5,752 nt of DNA from Rikenellaceae bacterium. GTDB lineage: Bacteria; Bacteroidota; Bacteroidia; Bacteroidales; UBA932. Positions 1-5,752 of this stretch are shown here, in pieces (within the stretch, counting starts at the first letter, position 1; every line of letters starts with the position of its first letter). The notes below the pieces were generated by a model, which was not told the DNA's origin, ran no database searches, and worked only from the letters and a program-made list of their open reading frames with translations. The DNA lies in NCBI GenBank assembly GCA_900769735.1, contig CAAGHY010000057.1:1-5752 (forward strand), in the 5' to 3' direction. The position numbers and the translations under genes were made by a program.

Positions 1-1651
1 TCATCACAAGCTGCTGGCCACGGAAGAACTTCAGCCTGTCAAGACGCAAGGAAACTACATCCTGGGGAGCAAGATCAAACTTACCGGTAATCTCCGGAGC
101 ACAGTTCTGCAATAACGAATTGTAACGCTTCCAGAACAGAGGATACATATCGGCATAATTAAGACCCCAGCTATTCCATTCATCCCCAAGGTTATTGTAG
201 CGCTGGCTGGTAGCCAAATAATAGCCGGCTGTTATTTTCGTTGAGCTGGCTGCAAGACCTGGTGCAAATGCCAAGATGATATCCTGTGCGTTCTCATTCT
301 CCGAATCCCCGGACACAGATGTATTAGGGTGACGCTTCTCCCCAATATATGGAGCAACAACAGGGCGGTCTTGGTGGCTGCGGTCCTTGATGTATGAGAT
401 CATACCATAGCTGGCATCAACCGCCTTGAACTCCACAGCCTCCATAGTCTGCAAGTTGTAATTGAAATTATTGGTACCAATATGCTCATAAAAATACTTC
501 TGGGTGTCCTTATTATAGACAGTTTTATAATAGCGTCCTAAAGCCCTGCGCATACAGGTACCGGCACCCTCTTCCGCAAAACTCACTTCTGACACACTGG
601 AACAATAAGGGTACTTCTTGACAAATGCATGATAGGTCTCTTCTGCCGGGGAAGAGTCCTCCAAATCATTCTTGCTCTCAAGAGAAATCTGTTTTGGGTC
701 TGGATAGGTAATAGAGATATGCCCGTCAAGCATAGCGCTCAAGTCAACATCCGGGGCGCTGGCCAGGATATCCTCATAGAAAACCACATCCGCAATCTTC
801 TGTTCAGGATACACAAAGATCTGCGCATGAAACCGGGCATTGAGGAAGTCCAGGAACTCGGAGAGCTTACAAGAAGGAACAATGTCTGAAACCTTGATGT
901 ATCCCCTGCAGATGGCATCGGCAGCATTGTGTAACATAATTATTCTGCTCAAGGATTCATCTGTTACAAATTTATTATCCCTCAAAGTATAGCCCATCTG
1001 CTGCATAAGCTCCTGTATGAACTTACCCAAATAGAAAAAAGGGGCTATACCATAACCTGCAGGGACCCTCACAGACTCCCCATTCTCCATAACTGTACGG
1101 CTCTGATACACCAATGGCCATACAGCATCCCCAGAGGTAACATCCACATCATTAAGAAAACTGTACGATGTAACCCCATCATTGTCCTCCTTATTCACTG
1201 CAACAGTGGCAATGGTAAACCAATCATCAAAGACACCTTGGGCACACTGGCCAAGATAGGTAACCCACTTTTCAACAGTATTGAAATCCTTCCTCTCAAC
1301 ACCCTCAAAAATCTCAGTCAGCTTCTTATCCTTGTAAGAAGTATAGATATCACTCTCATCCAAGGCAAGGGAAGCTGTAATCCCTTCAGACTGATTGACA
1401 GTGTCCACAACCAGAACACCATCCTTATGGATGATGCCTGCCTCCAGTTTGGCCGGAAGCTTCCTCAAGAATCCCTCTGTATGCCCAAGACGTTCCGGAC
1501 GTCCTAACTTCTGGAAAGTCTCTTGAGAAACAGGCAATGTCACTGGGATGGTAGCGGTACCGTTATCCCCGTAAAAGGGGGATTCCTTCTCCACGGTAAA
1601 GGAAAATTTGTCGGGAAGAGCCAACTGGCCCTTGGATGTAATAAGTCTCAT
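1..1651 (-). CDS. Putative distal-tail / baseplate hub-type phage protein, C-terminus cut off by the window edge
   Basis: The frame is open from an ATG at 1651 to the left edge, giving 550 residues without a stop, so the gene continues outside the window. The start overlaps the tape measure stop as ATGA, and no Shine-Dalgarno sequence precedes it, so translation is probably coupled to the tape measure. The N-terminal ~120 residues look beta-rich (TATIPVTLPVS near 32-42, LGRPERLG near 49-56). A helical stretch APFFYLGKFIQELMQQMGY lies near 203-221. It is followed by IIMLHNAADAICRGYI near 237-252 and a short alpha/beta unit, LSEFLDFLNARFHAQIFVY, near 263-281. The visible end (LRLDRLKFFRGQQLVM) suggests another beta domain. 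No signal peptide or membrane segment is seen. From memory, this arrangement recurs in large uncharacterised proteins just after tape measures in Bacteroidales prophages. The hub or distal-tail role is inferred from position and fold impression; a tail-fibre attachment protein is the main alternative. The coding call is firm, the function tentative. Confidence 0.85.
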   Translation of the reverse strand, partial: MRLITSKGQLALPDKFSFTVEKESPFYGDNGTATIPVTLPVSQETFQKLGRPERLGHTEGFLRKLPAKLEAGIIHKDGVLVVDTVNQSEGITASLALDESDIYTSYKDKKLTEIFEGVERKDFNTVEKWVTYLGQCAQGVFDDWFTIATVAVNKEDNDGVTSYSFLNDVDVTSGDAVWPLVYQSRTVMENGESVRVPAGYGIAPFFYLGKFIQELMQQMGYTLRDNKFVTDESLSRIIMLHNAADAICRGYIKVSDIVPSCKLSEFLDFLNARFHAQIFVYPEQKIADVVFYEDILASAPDVDLSAMLDGHISITYPDPKQISLESKNDLEDSSPAEETYHAFVKKYPYCSSVSEVSFAEEGAGTCMRRALGRYYKTVYNKDTQKYFYEHIGTNNFNYNLQTMEAVEFKAVDASYGMISYIKDRSHQDRPVVAPYIGEKRHPNTSVSGDSENENAQDIILAFAPGLAASSTKITAGYYLATSQRYNNLGDEWNSWGLNYADMYPLFWKRYNSLLQNCAPEITGKFDLAPQDVVSLRLDRLKFFRGQQLVM

Positions 1652-4335
1652 GGTCGTTTGGATGTTGCTTTTTTGAATCGGTTGGAAACTTCCTCTGCTG
1701 CCTGGTATTCAGAAAGAACGGTGTAGGCGTGGATAGGGTTATTCCGCAAATCGTAGAGCAATGCAAGAATCTCCTTCAGAACAGCAGCCTCAGCTACAGA
1801 AGTATTCTGTACATAACCTCCATTTGCATAGCCGGGCATAGAACTGCCACCGCCAATAGTACCCAACCTCATACGCTCTATGGTGTGTACCATATCCTGA
1901 ACCAAAGGGGTACGCATTAGAGGCTGCGGAACCACATACTCCCCACGGTGAACAATACCGGCAGGTTCCAGACGGCCACCGTCACCTGTGTAGCCGCCAT
2001 CAGAAAAACCACTGGTAAGCATCCTCTGCTTGGTGGCCCCGGATGATGAACTTCCCGCACCTACACTTTGGTTCTTAATGGCATTGCGCTGCGCCACGGC
2101 CACGGCAATCTGCGCACCTGTTGTAGCTGCTACAAGAACGCTTGCCGGAATAGCTGCTACCAAAGGGAGGTCAGCATATTGCCTTGCAATAGCTATAGCA
2201 CCGTTGGAGATAGCCTGGGCAATCTGAATACCCATATTCACATCTGCATACTTCTTCTGAAGAGCAAGCTTCTTCTCCTCATATTTCTTCTCAATGGCCT
2301 CACGCTTGTCTGCATCATCCCCAGCTGCTGCAAGTTCTTCTTTCATACGTGCATCATACAGGCTCATCTGGGCATCCTGAAGACCACTGAAAGCATCAGC
2401 CACAGCATTGAAGTGGCTCTGGTACTGCTGCACCTCCCCAGCAAACTTATTAGCCTTCAAAGCCTTTTCCTGCTGCTCATACTGGCGGATCATCTCCAAC
2501 CTCTTCTCCTCATACTGCTGTTCAGTAATGAGCTTAAGATCCAACATAGCCTGCAGGTCGGTAAGTTCCGTGTTGAGTTCCCCCTCCGATCCCACACCAG
2601 GAAACATTTTCTTGGATTTGCCGGACAAGCGTTTGAACTCCTGCATCTCTGCTTGAATCTGCTTCTGCACATCAGCATCCATCTGGGCAATAACCTTGGC
2701 CATCTCGGCCTCCTCCGCCTTCATTGTAGCAATCTGCTTCTCCGCAAGTTGCTTATATAATGCATCGGTGGACTTGCCATACAGCTCATTGATGGCAATT
2801 TTACGGTATATATGTTCCAGTTCAGCAGACTCTACCCTTACAGCATACTCCTTATGATCAATCTCCATATTCTCGTATGCGGTCTTGGCTGCTTGTACTT
2901 GTCTGGAATAGGCATCCTGGGCTGCCAGGATCTCCTTGTCATACGCTTCCTTCTTCTCTTGCTCCGTTTTCCTGGCCAGCTCTTTTGCCTTATTGGCGGT
3001 GTCTGTTTCGGTTTGCTTTATCAGAGTATTTTTCTGACGGAGAGCTCTGCGTTGCATTCTGTCCACCTCTCCATCTACGCCAAGCCATTTGTTGTATGCA
3101 TTTACATAGCCCTGGATAACCTCATCATTTGTAAGGTTGTACTTCTCAATGGCTGCAGCTGCATTGGTGAGTACCTGCGGCGTCTCCTTGTACTTATCAT
3201 TGAGGGTTTGAATTGCAGCCTCTGTAGCTGCTATATCTGCACTGTAGTCAATATTGGAGAATTCCCAGCCTCTGTCTCCTCCGGCAGTACGGACCGATTG
3301 TGAGGCTTTTTTCTGATTCTCCAACTGCTTCTGGAGTTCAAGCAGTTTAGTTGCATCAGTAATGGTCTGGCGGTTGGCGTGATAGTTGTCAATGAAGAAC
3401 TCCTTTTCAGCATCGGTCATTTTGGTAAAGTAATCAAACTGGTCCTTATAGGCCTGCATTTCCACCTCCGCTGTGGTCTTTCTGATCTTGCCAATCTCTT
3501 CCTGTAGGCGCATAATCTCATTGGCTGCAGCAATCCTTTCCTGATTGGATAGGTTTACGTTGTCCATAATTTCCTGCTGCTTGGCAATTTCGTTCTGTAT
3601 TTTGGTTTCCTGTATAGACTGTGAGTTCTGCAGCTCAAAGACCTCATCAAGAACAGCTTGGAAATTCTTACCTGCAGTGTAAGCGTTGAGCATGTTGGTA
3701 ATAACATTACTCCAGTCTCCTGTAGTGAATGTTTGCAGCAGGGTTTTATAGGACCATTCAATACCCGAAAATGTCTGTTGCACACGGTCTCCCCACACCT
3801 GAGTCTCTTCTGATGCAGACTTGAGTATGCCAAGTAATCCCGTTACCCCAGCACTGATAATCGTAGCCTTGGCAGGTATCATTGACAGCAGTTTGGAAGA
3901 TGAATCTGATACATCTTTGGTGCCCTCTGTCACTTCCTTGTACCTTGTGCGGAGAGCCTTGAGCTCTGAATTGTATTCCTCCCAGGCTTTCGGATTGAGC
4001 TCCTTGCTGGTATTATGAAGTGCTCTTGTTACCTCGCCCATCTTCTGCTTGAGCTGATTGGCACTCATACTGTTCATATCAAGTGCTGCAGTATAGCTTT
4101 TCACCTTCTTCTCTTCATCCTGCAATAGAGTTTTCTTCTCCTTAATCTGCTTGGCAAGGTTTTTACCAGCTTCCGTATTGGCTTCCTGTTTGGCCTGCAT
4201 AATGGCATATGTCTTGTTCAGTAGCTCAAGATCCTTCCTTAATGCAATGGCATTATTCTGAGATTCTTTTATCTTCTCCTGAAACTCGCTGTCCGTAACC
4301 TTTATCTCGGCTTCAACTAATATTTTCTCATCCAT
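1648..4335 (-). CDS. Phage tail tape measure protein
   Basis: Sets tail length during assembly of a long-tailed phage and is probably released into the host during DNA injection (family knowledge). The product is 895 residues from the ATG at 4335. The frame extends two codons further to a TTG at 4341, but ATG is preferred. Residues ~1-130 are charged and heptad-like. A hydrophobic segment (IPAKATIISAGVTGLLGILK) lies near 152-171. Long Lys/Glu/Gln-rich coiled-coil regions occupy roughly 225-350 and 430-700. An Ala/Ile/Val-rich block (IQIAQAISNGAIAIARQYA onward) spans about 702-750. The C-terminus carries GGYTGDGG near 780-787, HRGEYVVPQ near 796-804 and a second Gly/Tyr patch (GYANGGYV), a pattern I know from Bacteroidota tape measures. 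No lytic domain is visible. There is no Shine-Dalgarno sequence; the leader is AT-rich, as is usual in Bacteroidota. The gene follows an intrinsic terminator and overlaps the next gene by four bases (ATGA). At the usual ~0.15 nm per residue, it predicts a tail of roughly 130 nm. Confidence 0.95.
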   Translation of the reverse strand: MDEKILVEAEIKVTDSEFQEKIKESQNNAIALRKDLELLNKTYAIMQAKQEANTEAGKNLAKQIKEKKTLLQDEEKKVKSYTAALDMNSMSANQLKQKMGEVTRALHNTSKELNPKAWEEYNSELKALRTRYKEVTEGTKDVSDSSSKLLSMIPAKATIISAGVTGLLGILKSASEETQVWGDRVQQTFSGIEWSYKTLLQTFTTGDWSNVITNMLNAYTAGKNFQAVLDEVFELQNSQSIQETKIQNEIAKQQEIMDNVNLSNQERIAAANEIMRLQEEIGKIRKTTAEVEMQAYKDQFDYFTKMTDAEKEFFIDNYHANRQTITDATKLLELQKQLENQKKASQSVRTAGGDRGWEFSNIDYSADIAATEAAIQTLNDKYKETPQVLTNAAAAIEKYNLTNDEVIQGYVNAYNKWLGVDGEVDRMQRRALRQKNTLIKQTETDTANKAKELARKTEQEKKEAYDKEILAAQDAYSRQVQAAKTAYENMEIDHKEYAVRVESAELEHIYRKIAINELYGKSTDALYKQLAEKQIATMKAEEAEMAKVIAQMDADVQKQIQAEMQEFKRLSGKSKKMFPGVGSEGELNTELTDLQAMLDLKLITEQQYEEKRLEMIRQYEQQEKALKANKFAGEVQQYQSHFNAVADAFSGLQDAQMSLYDARMKEELAAAGDDADKREAIEKKYEEKKLALQKKYADVNMGIQIAQAISNGAIAIARQYADLPLVAAIPASVLVAATTGAQIAVAVAQRNAIKNQSVGAGSSSSGATKQRMLTSGFSDGGYTGDGGRLEPAGIVHRGEYVVPQPLMRTPLVQDMVHTIERMRLGTIGGGSSMPGYANGGYVQNTSVAEAAVLKEILALLYDLRNNPIHAYTVLSEYQAAEEVSNRFKKATSKRP

Positions 4336-4376
4336 AGTCAATTTATTTTAAGCAAATAAACTATGTGTATGGGCAT

Positions 4377-4403
4377 AAAAAAAGGACAGGCGAACCTGTC
4401 CTT
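4377..4403 (-). terminator. Intrinsic (rho-independent) terminator or attenuator between the small membrane gene and the tape measure gene
   Basis: On the minus strand a perfect nine-base-pair stem (AAGGACAGG paired with CCTGTCCTT) encloses a four-base UUCG loop closed by a G-C pair. Five further U residues follow, making seven in a row with the stem's last two. The stem starts 16 bases after the stop of the 52-aa gene, and the U run ends 41 bases before the tape measure ATG. On the plus strand no T run follows the stem, so it should work only in the direction of the genes. Structure and position are seen directly; whether it stops all transcription or only part is unknown. Confidence 0.88.
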
Positions 4404-4419
4404 AACATATTGGGTACTT

Positions 4420-4578
4420 TTATTTCAGTAACCATTTCAGCAGGAGAATGAGACCCCAAAACAGGAATTCAACCAGCAGAATAATAATGAATATTGCAAC
4501 CGATGAGCCAAAGCTGCCAGTAATCATTCCAGTCAATACACTTGCAACAAGAGCCATTATAAGTATAATCTTTATCAT
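4420..4578 (-). CDS. Small two-span membrane protein, 52 aa, function unknown
   Basis: The frame runs from an ATG at 4578 to a TAA at 4420-4422. The ATG overlaps the TGA of the upstream 119-aa gene as ATGA, which supports a real, translationally coupled gene despite its size. Residues ~4-19 (IILIMALVASVLTGMI) and ~28-47 (VAIFIIILLVEFLFWGLILL) are strongly hydrophobic, joined by a small polar turn, GSFGSS, near 21-26. A single Lys at position 3 and Lys at 48 and 52 place positive charge at both ends, which predicts a hairpin with both termini in the cytoplasm. A Glu (37) lies inside the second span. No lipobox or signal cleavage site is evident. The gene is the last before the terminator. A holin-like or superinfection role is possible from size and topology alone; nothing here proves it, and no lysis enzyme is adjacent. 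Confidence 0.72.
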   Translation of the reverse strand: MIKIILIMALVASVLTGMITGSFGSSVAIFIIILLVEFLFWGLILLLKWLLK

Positions 4579-4934
4579 TGTCCATTCAAATTATGTGTTA
4601 TTACTCTTCTCACATACCCGCCAAGAGCACTCTTCAGCCTGCGATAAATGCCACCATACAGATATCCATATACATACTTGTTGTAGATAGGCTCATAGTT
4701 CTTCTTTTTCTTGCCACCGGTGCCCTTCTTCATATCCAGGAAGCGGATATACATAGGGTACTGGATAGCCATCTTCAGATTACTCACTGTTGGAGTCTGG
4801 CCAAGATAATTCACCAGCTTGCCGGTACGGTTGGCGTAGTACACTGTGGCAATCATTTTCTGTGTGGCCAGCAGCTGCTCTCCCTGTTCCATCAGTAACC
4901 CGTTCAAAGTATGTATATAATTTTCTGTAAGCAT
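4575..4934 (-). CDS. Small basic phage protein of the tail-gene cluster, 119 aa, function unknown
   Basis: The ATG at 4934 follows the stop of the 174-aa gene by one base (TAA T ATG), with no Shine-Dalgarno sequence, so re-initiating ribosomes probably start it. Its TGA overlaps the ATG of the 52-aa membrane gene. The first ~55 residues look helical. A tyrosine-rich, basic second half follows: YPMYIRFLDMKK near 59-70, a GTGGKKKK linker near 71-78, then NKYVYGYLYGGIYRRLKSAL near 85-104. No membrane segment is seen. From memory, short proteins with a similar IRFLDMK...YN+...GxLY ending are frequent among virion genes of Bacteroidales prophages, but without a settled function. The basic patch might bind DNA or an acidic partner, which is speculation. 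Position ahead of the tape measure suggests a role in tail or head-tail joining. Confidence 0.88.
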   Translation of the reverse strand: MLTENYIHTLNGLLMEQGEQLLATQKMIATVYYANRTGKLVNYLGQTPTVSNLKMAIQYPMYIRFLDMKKGTGGKKKKNYEPIYNKYVYGYLYGGIYRRLKSALGGYVRRVITHNLNGQ

Positions 4935-4935
4935 A

Positions 4936-5460
4936 TTACAAAGTTAATCTTTTTTTATCTATTTCGTCTGCAAGCTCCTGCCAGGTTATATCCCCTTTGC
5001 GCCATAGAGTGGCAAGATGAGAGTCTGCCCGGAGCATCACCCCATAAACGGCATTTCTGAATCCTTTGTTGAGCCATTCCCAGCCGTTTATATCATCAAG
5101 ACTGCTGTACCGGCACTCTGTAACTGCAATATGGCATTCAGTCTCCAGGAAACAGTATGCATCAATGAGTAGTGATGCAATATTCAGATGTTCTTCCGGC
5201 TCAACACCCCTGCATGGGGGCTGAACCTCCCGTACCCTTTGAAGCATACTGCTACCAAAATGCCTTAGGATAAGTACCGATTCCAACAAATATATCAAAT
5301 CACCAACCTCCGCAACCTCCTCATCATAATACTCAAGCTCTGCTTTGCCAAACTCTTTGCGGATCCTGCATGCTGTATCAATGAAGCACCTTTTCAAAGA
5401 TATGGAGTGAGATCGTCTCACACTGCTCAATCTATATCTGTTATCTCTACTTGTTTTCAT
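4936..5460 (-). CDS. Uncharacterised phage protein, 174 aa, upstream of the tape measure
   Basis: The same frame stays open upstream to an ATG at 5688, but I chose the ATG at 5460. A strong AAGGAGG site lies six bases before it, and the extra N-terminal stretch would overlap the 93-aa gene and has shadow-like composition (rich in Met, Ser, Leu, Pro). From 5460 the product begins MKTSRDNRYRLSSVRRSHSI, a basic Arg/Ser-rich tail of about 25 residues. A mostly helical protein follows, with an acidic stretch AELEYYDEEVAEVGDLIYLL near 40-59, a Cys-containing middle (Cys 83, 103, 109 and 115) and a Trp-containing end (WEWLNKGF near 127-134, LWRKGDITWQELADEIDKK near 152-170). No membrane span or known motif is seen. 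It overlaps the 93-aa gene by 14 bases. Position would suit a tail-assembly chaperone or completion protein, but sequence alone does not support naming it. Confidence 0.85.
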   Translation of the reverse strand: MKTSRDNRYRLSSVRRSHSISLKRCFIDTACRIRKEFGKAELEYYDEEVAEVGDLIYLLESVLILRHFGSSMLQRVREVQPPCRGVEPEEHLNIASLLIDAYCFLETECHIAVTECRYSSLDDINGWEWLNKGFRNAVYGVMLRADSHLATLWRKGDITWQELADEIDKKRLTL

Positions 5461-5728
5461 ACTTGGCCTCCTTGGTTTTGTAGTACTCAGCATACACAGC
5501 TCTGTCCCACATCTGGGCAAGCACCGGCTCATCATCCTTGAGCAGCTTATAAACAGACTGTTTGAATGCATCAGAAAGATCATTCCAGTGGGGGAAGAGC
5601 TCATCAAACTTCTGCTGGCCATTAACACTCCGGCAGTGGGCAAGAGCCGCATCAATGGCATAGTAATGCTCCATAAGCAGATGCGCATATATGCAGCGCT
5701 CTGTTGCTTTCATATCTGCCTTATCCAT
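5447..5728 (-). CDS. Small uncharacterised soluble phage protein, 93 aa
   Basis: It starts at the ATG at 5728, seven bases after AAGGAGG; a second Met at codon 6 is too far from that site to be the likely start. It ends with TAG at 5447-5449, 14 bases inside the next gene. The product is helical and aromatic-rich: AHLLMEHYYAIDAALAHCRS near 15-34, FDELFPHWNDLSDAFKQSVY near 41-60, and VLAQMWDRAVYAEYYKTKEA near 69-88. No membrane span, signal peptide or known catalytic motif is seen. I do not recognise a family. It is the first complete gene of this stretch in transcription order and overlaps a second short gene ahead of the tape measure. That arrangement recalls tail-assembly chaperone pairs, although no clear slippery heptamer is present. 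Confidence 0.85.
   Translation of the reverse strand: MDKADMKATERCIYAHLLMEHYYAIDAALAHCRSVNGQQKFDELFPHWNDLSDAFKQSVYKLLKDDEPVLAQMWDRAVYAEYYKTKEAKYENK
5467..5473 (-). promoter_or_regulatory. Strong ribosome binding site for the 174-aa gene
   Basis: AAGGAGG on the minus strand lies six bases before the ATG at 5460. It sits inside the coding sequence of the 93-aa gene, where it encodes part of its Lys-Glu-Ala ending. It decides the start of the 174-aa gene against the longer frame from 5688. Such a full match to the 16S rRNA tail is uncommon in Bacteroidota genes. Confidence 0.85.
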
Positions 5729-5735
5729 TACGCTC

Positions 5736-5742
5736 CCTCCTT
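5736..5742 (-). promoter_or_regulatory. Strong ribosome binding site for the 93-aa gene
   Basis: AAGGAGG on the minus strand lies seven bases before the ATG at 5728. The remaining bases to the right edge hold TGA (5749-5747) and TAA (5743-5741) triplets, either of which could end an upstream gene whose body lies outside the window. No promoter can be judged in so short a flank. Confidence 0.85.
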
Positions 5743-5752
5743 ACAGTCAAAA

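Noticed and set aside
629..1507. Plus-strand and minus-strand short frames within the left gene
   Set aside because: All are shadows of the long uninterrupted minus-strand frame from 1651 to the left edge, which has sensible protein composition throughout.
1564..1585. Short inverted repeat (ATCCCC / AGGGGGAT-like) near the start of the partial gene
   Set aside because: It lies inside coding sequence, has a short stem and no U run, so it is most likely a chance result of Pro/Phe/Gly codons.
2068..2760. Plus-strand open frame of 230 codons
   Set aside because: It lies wholly antisense to the tape measure coiled-coil region and its product is a Leu/His/Cys-rich string, as expected from the complement of Lys/Glu/Gln codons. 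No ribosome site or neighbour supports it.
2812..3303. Plus-strand open frame of 163 codons with hydrophobic composition
   Set aside because: Antisense to the tape measure; the Leu/Cys/Ile-rich composition arises from the opposite strand's charged codons and does not resemble a real membrane protein.
4336..4341. TTG start of the tape measure two codons upstream of the ATG
   Set aside because: TTG starts are rare in Bacteroidota, and an ATG two codons later suits the same leader. The difference is only two residues and cannot be settled by sequence alone.
4336..4376. Possible Bacteroides-type promoter (TAnnTTTG) between terminator and tape measure
   Set aside because: The best match, TTTATTTG, lacks the conserved A at the second position, and no TTG element lies at the expected distance upstream.
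5461..5688. N-terminal extension of the 174-aa gene
   Set aside because: It fully overlaps the 93-aa gene in another frame, is rich in Met, Ser, Pro and Cys, and lacks a ribosome site, whereas a strong AAGGAGG lies just before the ATG at 5460.

Overview
The window looks like part of the tail-assembly region of a tailed phage or prophage of a Bacteroidales host (Bacteroides, Parabacteroides or Prevotella type). All six genes I can support lie on the minus strand, so the operon reads from the right edge of the window to the left. The main anchor is an 895-residue tape measure protein. It has an early hydrophobic stretch, long charged coiled-coil regions, a late Ala/Ile/Val-rich hydrophobic block, and a GGYTGDGG...HRGEYVVPQ tail typical of tape measures in Bacteroidota prophages. 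Host assignment rests on that motif and on the lack of Shine-Dalgarno sequences before most starts. Nothing in the window (no integrase, attachment site or chromosomal gene) separates a prophage from a free phage.

Layout in transcription order, right to left: (1) a 93-aa soluble protein with a strong AAGGAGG ribosome site (5728 to 5447). (2) A 174-aa protein overlapping it by 14 bases, with its own AAGGAGG site inside the upstream gene (5460 to 4936). (3) A 119-aa basic protein starting one base later (4934 to 4575). (4) A 52-aa protein with two predicted membrane segments, joined to (3) by an ATGA overlap (4578 to 4420). (5) A nine-base-pair hairpin with a U tract, in the form of an intrinsic terminator (4403 to 4377). 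(6) The tape measure gene (4335 to 1648). (7) A gene joined to the tape measure by another ATGA overlap. It runs off the left edge after 550 residues and is probably a distal-tail or baseplate hub-type protein (1651 to 1).

The genes are packed with overlaps or one-base gaps. The only real intergenic space, about 84 bases, holds the terminator and the tape measure leader. The hairpin may set a step-down in expression between the upstream genes and the low-copy tape measure and baseplate genes, or mark a transcript end with a separate promoter just after it. The two first genes sit roughly where tail-assembly chaperones often lie, but I cannot identify them by sequence. The open plus-strand frames are antisense shadows of these genes. 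I see no RNA gene, CRISPR array, insertion sequence or defence system here.
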